Of a stretch of DNA of 64,000 nucleotides, positions 1-9,951 are shown piece by piece. The notes beneath the pieces were generated by a model that saw only the letters and a program-made list of their open reading frames with translations, ran no database searches and was not told the DNA's origin. The stretch is from assembly GCA_034769895.1 (NCBI GenBank), contig CM068368.1:690571877-690635876 (forward strand). Reading direction: 5' to 3'. This DNA comes from Magicicada septendecula. Lineage: Eukaryota; Arthropoda; Insecta; Hemiptera; Cicadidae. Both the position numbers and the translations under genes were made by a program. Each line of letters opens with the position of its first letter. The first letter of the stretch is position 1.

Positions 1-876
1 ACATTATTCTTATTTACTATACTTATAATATTACACATGGTATGGTGATTTGCACCTTTTTCAATATTCTTATTACTATATCTTCCTATGCTTTGTAAGG
101 TCTCTACATGATTATGATATTCATGATTTGGTTGGGTCATCATTGGTTTGTTGTTATTTCAGTGTTCTCTTTAGTATAGACTTCACATAAGTTGTGTGTC
201 TTTACTTTGAGTTTTTTATTAGATTAGTTATTGCTCATTGAGTAATCTCCACTCATCTTAAGCCATTCTTTTGGTTTACATATTTCATTATAAGGTTTTG
301 TTCCTTGACTGACAATACATCCTTTTACATATTTTATATTCTTATAACATTATCTAAATACTTTTAGTTGTTACCTTGATGTTATTTAGTTGTTATCATT
401 ATTATAATATATACAATTTGTTCTCTCATTATCTTTCATAGTTCATGATTAACAATAATATATTTCCTTATGTTTGTCATTCAAATTATTACTTTGCCAT
501 TATTCAGCTAGCGTGCTGTTTATAATAATAATACATGTTAAAAAATATCATTTCTGTCATCTTTTATTTTACTCACGCTATTTGACTTGGTTTATTAAAG
601 GTTTGTTAGGCTCACTTAAACAGTCTATTTGGGAACTAGTTTTGTCAATTTGTCTTTGTCAAATTCTCTGTTTATGTTGTAGTGTCATATTATGCTGATA
701 GCAGTTTTACTACTGTTCACTTGAAGGTCTTATCTCCTTTCAATCTTTGATGGTTTATGATTTTAATGCTATTATATTCTTCCTTGTTACCTATACTTGG
801 TTCTTACTCATAATTATTTTGGTATTATTCACTCATCTGGTGGTTTTATGAGTATGGAACGTTTTGTGACGTTACA
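1..876 (-). repeat. LTR of family A, copy 1 (partial)
   Basis: Matches the last 876 bases (plus-strand order) of the complete LTR at 4106-6723, apparently without differences. It ends at 876 in GTTACA, next to the polypurine tract. In element orientation this is the 5' part of the 3' LTR. Short ORFs here have no coding features and recur simply because the LTR recurs. Confidence 0.88.
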
Positions 877-890
877 TATGCTCCCCTCTC
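877..890 (-). other. Polypurine tract, family A unit 1
   Basis: On the minus strand the sequence GAGAGGGGAGCATA lies immediately before the TGTAACG start of the 3' LTR. This is the usual position and composition of a plus-strand primer for LTR retrotransposons. The same tract is at 6724-6737 in unit 2. Confidence 0.75.
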
Positions 891-2129
891 AAAATTGATA
901 ATTTGGGAAAAACAAGTTTCTTGGTTTGATGAAATTATCAGTTTAATTTTAGTTATTTATAACACTCCTGCTTTCTTCTTATATAACTCAATGGTTGGTT
1001 GTGTATTGGTTTTGACTTTGTTCTTCATTAGTCTCCTTTACTTAGCATACAAATAATTGTGGTCGGTTGTTTCATTTGATTGGTTATTTGTTGATTCATT
1101 CATTTGTTCGTATCATAATAATTTCCCTGTTCTCCTGTTTTAATACATTACTCCTTCTCATTAAACGCACTTTGATTCATATAACAATTCTCCTTTTCCA
1201 TTCCATTACCTCAATGTTGTTTATTTTATCCCTGAAATACAATAATTCCCTAACATTTTTTCCCTAACATTTATAGTTGGTTCGGAGTCAGAGGGGCTCT
1301 CTTGGCATCCATTCTCCGCCGTTCCTTAACTATATACTCACAGATCAGAGGAATCTTCATCTCTGTCTGAAACAATAAAAGCTGTACATAACAACAGTTG
1401 CACTATCACAACATATTAGACATAATATATAATTCATAATAAAACATTACATTCATTTATTAGAATACGCAAGGGATTAGAGGTTCCATTACATATATTC
1501 CATTACTATTTCACTTCTGATGCTTTATCAATTCATTTAAAATATTATTCTTCACAGGTAATTGGTTAACATAACTCGACATATATGCTGTATTATCATA
1601 AGCTTGTTGTTGTTCATCAATACTATATTAGATTTTGGTTTCGTTATTATATACCTTTTTTTTCACATTTATTTTCATCACTATTTAATTATGCAGTTAT
1701 ATTTATAAATTCATCATCACATTATACTGTAGTATTCTATGCTTCCCCATTTTCATCATAATTCATTCATAATATAGATTATATAATAGTTTGTAACATT
1801 TCTAGGTTGGTTGGTTCTTTTAATTATTCATTTAAGTAATTGTGTCATTAGCATCATTCTTTTGTTAGTCATTTAATCATTATCTCATTCTATTTATTAT
1901 ACACTTTATATTAGTTGGATTGTTCATGGTATCGTCTAGTCTTCGTCTGTATCCGGTAATTAGTTTATTTCGATTTATCGTTAGTTTTATATATTTTAAT
2001 TAGGTTCACATAATTCTTCTTCTCTGATTTGCTTTATTCGGTATCCATAAAATCCGTCCCTTTTCTCCAATGGTTGTTTGAACTTGGTTTATCCGTGGTC
2101 GATTATTCTCGTCGCTCTGGTTCGTTGGA
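891..2129 (-). other. 3' untranslated region, family A unit 1
   Basis: No convincing coding sequence. It is T-rich on the plus strand. It holds a GC-richer block at 1284-1328 that is also present in elements D (42227-42272) and E (59249-59294), see findings. The copy in unit 2 is 6738-7976. Confidence 0.6.
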
Positions 2130-3513
2130 TTACCTTCGTTTCAGATTGATTTCTGTACTGGTGGTGTATCTCTCTATCATTCGGCTCTTCCACTTTGCTG
2201 CTACCAAATTTTCGTTTATTTTACGGTCTTCCGTCATGGTTCGAACTACTTCCGTGGTTGTTGATTCCTTTTGAATTAACTGACCTTGTAATTTTTCTGT
2301 TATCCGTGGTTGGTGGTTCTCATTCATTCTTTTATGGATTCCGTTTATTTTCTGGCAGAATTTTTCCCTGCGTTTTTCGTTGTCTTCTAAGAATATTTCC
2401 ATTGTCTTCTTCACTGGTTCATCCATATTGTTTCTTAATCGTTTGAATTGTTCACTCATAATCTCCATTAATTCTCCATGCTCCTTGGTTAGTTTTGGTT
2501 TTTTTCGCCTCTTCTAATCTCTCCGGGAAGTCACGTGAGGTTCGTTTAGATTTTGTAAATTGACTTACTTCTCTTGGTTCAGTAATTGGTATATTGTGCA
2601 CCTTAACTAATACACTTTTGATCATTTCCAGTCCTTCTCGTGTATTTATTATTTTCTTTGGATGTATTTTTTCTATTTTCTTTATTTTCTGAATTACTTG
2701 GTTCTTTACACCTTTAGTGTTGATTTCTATGTGCTTACTATTGTCTTTGTTTCTGTTACGTTTATTTTCAGATAACAATGTACTTGTGTCTTCTTCATTT
2801 TTTGTTTGTTTACCATTATCTTCAGAAGCACTCTCTAGCGTTGTATCCCATTGTTTGAATCCACTGTCCATCGTTTTCTTGAGTTGATCTAATTTTTCAT
2901 GAGTTCCTTGGTATGCTTCCTTCACCATTTGGGGAAATTGTTCCCTCATAAACTTTATCATTAAGTCCAGGAATTTTTCATTTTCTGTTTGCGCGGTTCC
3001 ATCAGGTGGGTTTTCTATGGTATTACCTCCTGTAACCTCCACTTCAGGCGTTTTCGTACCATTGGTTTCTTTTAATTTTTTCTTTAATGGTTCTGGATTT
3101 TTATCTGTATTTTCTATGATTGTTTTTATTGATTGTTTATTTTCACTTATTATTTCTTCGGTGTCTTTATTATTCATTTTCGTTATATCATTATTATTAT
3201 TTATCTTCTTATAGAGGGTTTCCATGTTTTTATTCACGGTTTCACTGTGTTCATTTAAAGGTTCGTATGATTTATTATTATCATTTTCTTTTATCGGTTC
3301 GATCACTAGTTTAGTATTTATGATTTCTTCCTCTTTTTTATTATTATCATCTATAGTCTGTTCTTGAGTATTTTTATTTAACTCTTCTTTTAGTGATTCT
3401 GTGGATTTCTTACTATCGTCCATCTTCTTATTCATCTCCATTATTCTCTCTTCTCGCACCTCATTTAATTCTTTCCTCCATTCACAAATGTCTTCTCTGG
3501 ATTGTTCAAACAT
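2130..3513 (-). pseudogene. gag: Gag-like coiled-coil protein, family A unit 1, frameshifted
   Basis: Same gene as the intact 460-codon frame at 7977-9359. Here one extra T in a T-run near 2500 shifts the frame, splitting it into 2452-3513 (353 codons) and 2130-2468 (112 codons). The product is rich in Lys, Glu and Asn with long heptad-like stretches, as expected for a coiled coil. I see no CCHC knuckle, protease or polymerase motif. The single-base difference shows that unit 1 is broken while unit 2 is not. Confidence 0.75.
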
Positions 3514-3679
3514 AACCCTTATCCATTCTCTTAACTCTGCATTTTCCGTTTGTATCGGTTTCTCTGGTTGTGTGATTAATTGTCTCCATTGTTCATACTC
3601 CTCCTGTGTATATTGCTGTCACATGTGCATATATTCCCGTTCTTTCGTTTTTCATTTGTGTTTCATTCGTGTATAATCT

Positions 3680-3925
3680 CTACCAATCAGCCTTAGTCAT
3701 TCCTTCCATCTTTTTATCGTTATTATTGTGGATTGTCCCGGTAGACTTTTCTTTATTACACTTTGCTTCTAGCTTCCACATTTCATCATAAATATCTTCA
3801 AATGACATTTTGTTGTTCGGTGTCAACTTTATACTCGCACGACTCATCTGTGCTCGTTCGTGATCCGTGGTATTTTCAAAAATATAATCCATATCTCTGG
3901 TGATTTTTTTAAATAATACTGTCAT
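3680..3925 (-). pseudogene. Upstream Gag-like ORF, family A unit 1, truncated by a stop
   Basis: Begins MTVLFKKITRDMDYIF from an ATG. It runs only 81 codons because a TAG follows the ADW motif; unit 2 has a Lys codon there and continues to 110 codons (9439-9771). It is the first ORF after the primer-binding site, so it is probably the N-terminus of the Gag-like product. I do not recognise the family. Confidence 0.6.
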
Positions 3926-4105
3926 CCATTCCGCGGAGCTTAATCGTCTCTATGGTTCGGGCATCTTCTTTTCTGGTTGTAACATCGCTCTTCTTGGTAT
4001 GGTCGTTTTACTGTAACTGCCGGGCTAAAGTAGACTAATTGAAATAAAATATTCGTATCCTTTATTCTCCTGTCTACTCAAAGCCGCTCTAGTTGGTCGC
4101 CACTT
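3926..4105 (-). other. Leader and primer-binding site, family A unit 1
   Basis: On the minus strand, three bases after the LTR end (TTATTACA) comes TGGCGACCAACTAGAGCG (4085-4102). TGGCG-type primer-binding sites are typical of Gypsy-type LTR elements primed by a cellular tRNA. A short GC-richer leader follows before the first ORF. The tRNA cannot be named from this sequence alone. Confidence 0.7.
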
Positions 4106-6723
4106 TGTAATAAGTAACCGCTTACGTACTTCTTTAAATTATTTTATTATCACACGTCGCTTGTCTTTGATTTCAAAATCTGTCGTTAAATAATTTTTAA
4201 CTTTTTTATTTAATTTAATCAATTCAATTAGGATATTTTGTTTAATTAAATTAATTTTATTTGATTAATTAATTGTTGTAATCCCAGTTAGTTGAATGTA
4301 GTTAGCTTTTGGAGACATCTCGAAGTTCATTAGCACTTCCGTTGAACTATATCCTCTGTGTACTGTAAGGTGTAGTTTTGACAAAGTTATTAAATAATTC
4401 AAACCTTCACGTACCTTTTGTGTCGTACTGGAAGTTCAGATGGTCTCAATTTGTCAGTAAACTGTTAAGTTTTCACAAAAAAACAGTATGACTGCATTGT
4501 TTGTTATTAAGTGAGCTAGTTTGCTTTTACTTGGGCGCCATCTGGAATTTCTGGTTAATATTCCATAAATGAATTTATTAGAATAATAAAATAAATAATT
4601 TTGATTGATGTTAACTTGTTTGTTGATTGAGTAATTAAAATAATATCATTAATTAATTTCCTTCTGGTCTATTTATTTAAATTTAACTGTTGGCGCTTCA
4701 CACGTTCAAATAGCCAACTTGACTGGTTGATTGCTTTGAATTCGCAACTCATTTACTTGAAAAAAATAATTAATCACTGTTTCAATAAAAACTGATAATG
4801 TTTGAAAAATAACAATTCTCTTATTTATTGCTCACTATTTGCTTATTTCAACTTAATACATTCAAATTAATAACATTAACGGATTACACTTTATCCGGCT
4901 TTAAACTATACTAACCCAGTGGGTTGGCAATGATAACTCTGACAATAATTAGACGTTTGTTTACAAATATTTCATACCTCAAGGGTGGTTTCTTTTAAAT
5001 TACAGGTTAAAACGCCTATGCCTTGCGTTACGATGCTATTATAAGAATTGAATTTATTATATTAGACACCTTTAATCATTTAAATTGATTGACGAAAAGT
5101 TTGTCAAAACTCAGCAAGTTCGCACCTCTAGTAAAGACAACACTACTGGTTTCGATGCACTTTAATAATTTATACGTCATCACTGTTGATTAATAACTCT
5201 GATGAAAATTTTGGTCTGGAGTCTTGTAGTTGCTGATCGAATGGAATTTGACAAAATATGTGTTGTTTACTCTCGCTTCTGTATATAGAGTCTCTTGAGA
5301 TCGACGCTAGGCTTCGCTAACTAATTTCTAAGGTAATTCCTGATTGGTTGGAAATGATGTCAAGATGAGGTCATTCTATTTTTAGCTATTACATAATTGT
5401 ATTCAACGCGTGGTTTTCGTTGTTCTTATTATTCCTTGTATTTATCCAAAATTCACAAAATTTATTATGCTAACATTTATATCTCAGTTATTTTAATTAC
5501 AAATTAGGTTTTATAAATAGCATCGTATTGCTTATTTCTTTCTTGTCATTTTGATATGAATTGATGCAAGTTTGGTTAGATCTGTCATTCATTAATTCTA
5601 TTTTAATAATAGCCTATTCTAAATAATGCATTGTTTTAAGCGTCTTCTGCTAAACGTTGCAGATCCGATTTTAACATTTTTTAATATTTATTTAACTCTC
5701 CTTAATTTCTATTCTGAACAAAATTATTTTATTGAAATGAACATATTATTATTTATAATTGCTACATCCAGCTGAACATTATTAATCATTATTACACATT
5801 TGTTGATTATTATTTATAGACTGCTTTACTTCACTATTCTTTTTTCAACATTATTCTTATTTACTATACTTATAATATTACACATGGTATGGTGATTTGC
5901 ACCTTTTTCAATATTCTTATTACTATATCTTCCTATGCTTTGTAAGGTCTCTACATGATTATGATATTCATGATTTGGTTGGGTCATCATTGGTTTGTTG
6001 TTATTTCAGTGTTCTCTTTAGTATAGACTTCACATAAGTTGTGTGTCTTTACTTTGAGTTTTTTATTAGATTAGTTATTGCTCATTGAGTAATCTCCACT
6101 CATCTTAAGCCATTCTTTTGGTTTACATATTTCATTATAAGGTTTTGTTCCTTGACTGACAATACATCCTTTTACATATTTTATATTCTTATAACATTAT
6201 CTAAATACTTTTAGTTGTTACCTTGATGTTATTTAGTTGTTATCATTATTATAATATATACAATTTGTTCTCTCATTATCTTTCATAGTTCATGATTAAC
6301 AATAATATATTTCCTTATGTTTGTCATTCAAATTATTACTTTGCCATTATTCAGCTAGCGTGCTGTTTATAATAATAATACATGTTAAAAAATATCATTT
6401 CTGTCATCTTTTATTTTACTCACGCTATTTGACTTGGTTTATTAAAGGTTTGTTAGGCTCACTTAAACAGTCTATTTGGGAACTAGTTTTGTCAATTTGT
6501 CTTTGTCAAATTCTCTGTTTATGTTGTAGTGTCATATTATGCTGATAGCAGTTTTACTACTGTTCACTTGAAGGTCTTATCTCCTTTCAATCTTTGATGG
6601 TTTATGATTTTAATGCTATTATATTCTTCCTTGTTACCTATACTTGGTTCTTACTCATAATTATTTTGGTATTATTCACTCATCTGGTGGTTTTATGAGT
6701 ATGGAACGTTTTGTGACGTTACA
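4106..6723 (-). repeat. LTR of family A, copy 2 (complete, 2618 bp)
   Basis: Bounded by TGTAATAAG at 4106 and GTTACA at 6723 on the plus strand, hence TG...CA in element orientation. It is shared between the two internal regions. It differs from the third LTR by about a dozen visible substitutions in its left two thirds (for example 4970-5660), while its last 876 bases match copy 1. Long, AT-rich and without convincing coding potential. Confidence 0.88.
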
Positions 6724-7976
6724 TATGCTCCCCTCTCAAAATTGATAATTTGGGAAAAACAAGTTTCTTGGTTTGATGAAATTATCAGTTTAATTTTAGT
6801 TATTTATAACACTCCTGCTTTCTTCTTATATAACTCAATGGTTGGTTGTGTATTGGTTTTGACTTTGTTCTTCATTAGTCTCCTTTACTTAGCATACAAA
6901 TAATTGTGGTCGGTTGTTTCATTTGATTGGTTATTTGTTGATTCATTCATTTGTTCGTATCATAATAATTTCCCTGTTCTCCTGTTTTAATACATTACTC
7001 CTTCTCATTAAACGCACTTTGATTCATATAACAATTCTCCTTTTCCATTCCATTACCTCAATGTTGTTTATTTTATCCCTGAAATACAATAATTCCCTAA
7101 CATTTTTTCCCTAACATTTATAGTTGGTTCGGAGTCAGAGGGGCTCTCTTGGCATCCATTCTCCGCCGTTCCTTAACTATATACTCACAGATCAGAGGAA
7201 TCTTCATCTCTGTCTGAAACAATAAAAGCTGTACATAACAACAGTTGCACTATCACAACATATTAGACATAATATATAATTCATAATAAAACATTACATT
7301 CATTTATTAGAATACGCAAGGGATTAGAGGTTCCATTACATATATTCCATTACTATTTCACTTCTGATGCTTTATCAATTCATTTAAAATATTATTCTTC
7401 ACAGGTAATTGGTTAACATAACTCGACATATATGCTGTATTATCATAAGCTTGTTGTTGTTCATCAATACTATATTAGATTTTGGTTTCGTTATTATATA
7501 CCTTTTTTTTCACATTTATTTTCATCACTATTTAATTATGCAGTTATATTTATAAATTCATCATCACATTATACTGTAGTATTCTATGCTTCCCCATTTT
7601 CATCATAATTCATTCATAATATAGATTATATAATAGTTTGTAACATTTCTAGGTTGGTTGGTTCTTTTAATTATTCATTTAAGTAATTGTGTCATTAGCA
7701 TCATTCTTTTGTTAGTCATTTAATCATTATCTCATTCTATTTATTATACACTTTATATTAGTTGGATTGTTCATGGTATCGTCTAGTCTTCGTCTGTATC
7801 CGGTAATTAGTTTATTTCGATTTATCGTTAGTTTTATATATTTTAATTAGGTTCACATAATTCTTCTTCTCTGATTTGCTTTATTCGGTATCCATAAAAT
7901 CCGTCCCTTTTCTCCAATGGTTGTTTGAACTTGGTTTATCCGTGGTCGATTATTCTCGTCGCTCTGGTTCGTTGGA
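6724..7976 (-). other. Polypurine tract and 3' untranslated region, family A unit 2
   Basis: 6724-6737 is the polypurine tract complement; 6738-7976 is non-coding and matches unit 1. The block shared with D and E is at 7131-7175. Confidence 0.65.
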
Positions 7977-9359
7977 TTACCTTCGTTTCAGATTGATTTC
8001 TGTACTGGTGGTGTATCTCTCTATCATTCGGCTCTTCCACTTTGCTGCTACCAAATTTTCGTTTATTTTACGGTCTTCCGTCATGGTTCGAACTACTTCC
8101 GTGGTTGTTGATTCCTTTTGAATTAACTGACCTTGTAATTTTTCTGTTATCCGTGGTTGGTGGTTCTCATTCATTCTTTTATGGATTCCGTTTATTTTCT
8201 GGCAGAATTTTTCCCTGCGTTTTTCGTTGTCTTCTAAGAATATTTCCATTGTCTTCTTCACTGGTTCATCCATATTGTTTCTTAATCGTTTGAATTGTTC
8301 ACTCATAATCTCCATTAATTCTCCATGCTCCTTGGTTAGTTTTGGTTTTTTCGCCTCTTCTAATCTCTCCGGGAAGTCACGTGAGGTTCGTTTAGATTTT
8401 GTAAATTGACTTACTTCTCTTGGTTCAGTAATTGGTATATTGTGCACCTTAACTAATACACTTTTGATCATTTCCAGTCCTTCTCGTGTATTTATTATTT
8501 TCTTTGGATGTATTTTTTCTATTTTCTTTATTTTCTGAATTACTTGGTTCTTTACACCTTTAGTGTTGATTTCTATGTGCTTACTATTGTCTTTGTTTCT
8601 GTTACGTTTATTTTCAGATAACAATGTACTTGTGTCTTCTTCATTTTTTGTTTGTTTACCATTATCTTCAGAAGCACTCTCTAGCGTTGTATCCCATTGT
8701 TTGAATCCACTGTCCATCGTTTTCTTGAGTTGATCTAATTTTTCATGAGTTCCTTGGTATGCTTCCTTCACCATTTGGGGAAATTGTTCCCTCATAAACT
8801 TTATCATTAAGTCCAGGAATTTTTCATTTTCTGTTTGCGCGGTTCCATCAGGTGGGTTTTCTATGGTATTACCTCCTGTAACCTCCACTTCAGGCGTTTT
8901 CGTACCATTGGTTTCTTTTAATTTTTTCTTTAATGGTTCTGGATTTTTATCTGTATTTTCTATGATTGTTTTTATTGATTGTTTATTTTCACTTATTATT
9001 TCTTCGGTGTCTTTATTATTCATTTTCGTTATATCATTATTATTATTTATCTTCTTATAGAGGGTTTCCATGTTTTTATTCACGGTTTCACTGTGTTCAT
9101 TTAAAGGTTCGTATGATTTATTATTATCATTTTCTTTTATCGGTTCGATCACTAGTTTAGTATTTATGATTTCTTCCTCTTTTTTATTATTATCATCTAT
9201 AGTCTGTTCTTGAGTATTTTTATTTAACTCTTCTTTTAGTGATTCTGTGGATTTCTTACTATCGTCCATCTTCTTATTCATCTCCATTATTCTCTCTTCT
9301 CGCACCTCATTTAATTCTTTCCTCCATTCACAAATGTCTTCTCTGGATTGTTCAAACAT
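7977..9359 (-). CDS. gag: Gag-like coiled-coil protein, family A unit 2 (460 aa)
   Basis: Open from an ATG at 9359 to a stop at 7977. The N-terminal third is charged and Asn-rich (MFEQSREDICEWRKELNE start, then repeated KE/EN stretches). Residues around 180-240 carry FLDLMIKFMREQFPQMVKEAY, which may be helical. The C-terminus ends in a basic EINLKRR tail. By position (after the primer-binding site, only long frame in the element) it should be the structural Gag-like protein. No zinc knuckle, DTG protease or YXDD polymerase motif is present. The same frame stays open upstream of the ATG for about 40 codons, to a TGA close to the end of the 9439-9771 ORF, so the two ORFs may originally have been one product. 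Role is inferred from position, not from a family match. Confidence 0.7.
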   Translation of the reverse strand: MFEQSREDICEWRKELNEVREERIMEMNKKMDDSKKSTESLKEELNKNTQEQTIDDNNKKEEEIINTKLVIEPIKENDNNKSYEPLNEHSETVNKNMETLYKKINNNNDITKMNNKDTEEIISENKQSIKTIIENTDKNPEPLKKKLKETNGTKTPEVEVTGGNTIENPPDGTAQTENEKFLDLMIKFMREQFPQMVKEAYQGTHEKLDQLKKTMDSGFKQWDTTLESASEDNGKQTKNEEDTSTLLSENKRNRNKDNSKHIEINTKGVKNQVIQKIKKIEKIHPKKIINTREGLEMIKSVLVKVHNIPITEPREVSQFTKSKRTSRDFPERLEEAKKPKLTKEHGELMEIMSEQFKRLRNNMDEPVKKTMEIFLEDNEKRREKFCQKINGIHKRMNENHQPRITEKLQGQLIQKESTTTEVVRTMTEDRKINENLVAAKWKSRMIERYTTSTEINLKRR

Positions 9360-9438
9360 AACCCTTGTCCATTCTCTTAACTCTGCATTTTCCGTTTGTA
9401 TCGGTTTCTCTGGTTGTGTGATTAATTGTCTCCATTGT

Positions 9439-9771
9439 TCATACTCCTCCTGTGTATATTGCTGTCACATGTGCGTATATTCCCGTTCTTTCGTTTTTCA
9501 TTTGTGTTTCATTCTTGTATAATCTCTTCCAATCAGCCTTAGTCATTCCTTCCATCTTTTTATCGTTATTATTGTGGATTGTCCCGGTAGACTCTTCTTT
9601 ATTACACTTTGCTTCTAGCTTCCACATTTCATCATAAATATCTTCAAATGACATTTTGTTGTTCGGTGTCAACTTTATACTCGCACGACTCATCTGTGCT
9701 CGTTCGTGATCCGTGGTATTTTCAAAAATATAATCCATATCTCTGGTGATTTTTTTAAATAATACTGTCAT
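9439..9771 (-). CDS. N-terminal Gag-like ORF, family A unit 2 (110 aa)
   Basis: Starts at an ATG (9769-9771), about 160 bases inside the primer-binding site. It is mildly acidic, with an apparent helical segment SFEDIYDEMWKLEAKC around residues 40-55. It ends at 9439 in a frame different from the longer gag frame, whose open stretch begins at about the same place. The frame break is at the same site in both units, so it was fixed before the tandem duplication: either an old lesion or a frameshift site. I recognise no domain. Confidence 0.55.
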   Translation of the reverse strand: MTVLFKKITRDMDYIFENTTDHERAQMSRASIKLTPNNKMSFEDIYDEMWKLEAKCNKEESTGTIHNNNDKKMEGMTKADWKRLYKNETQMKNERTGIYAHVTAIYTGGV

Positions 9772-9930
9772 CCATTCCGCGGAGCTTAATCGTCTCTATG
9801 GTTCGGGCATCTTCTTTTCTGGTTGTAACATCGCTCTTCTTGGTACGGTCGTTTTACTGTAACTGCCGGGCTAAAGTAGACTAATTGAAATAAAATATTC
9901 GTATCCTTTATTCTCCTGTCTACTCAAAGC

Positions 9931-9948
9931 CGCTCTAGTTGGTCGCCA
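9931..9948 (-). other. Primer-binding site, family A unit 2
   Basis: TGGCGACCAACTAGAGCG on the minus strand, three bases inside the LTR at 9952. Identical to the site in unit 1. Confidence 0.7.
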
Positions 9949-9951
9949 CTT

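Noticed and set aside
2195-3401. Several plus-strand ORFs rich in Phe, Leu and Ser over the family A gag
   Set aside because: They are antisense to the Lys/Glu-rich gag frame; the hydrophobic composition is the mirror of that codon use.
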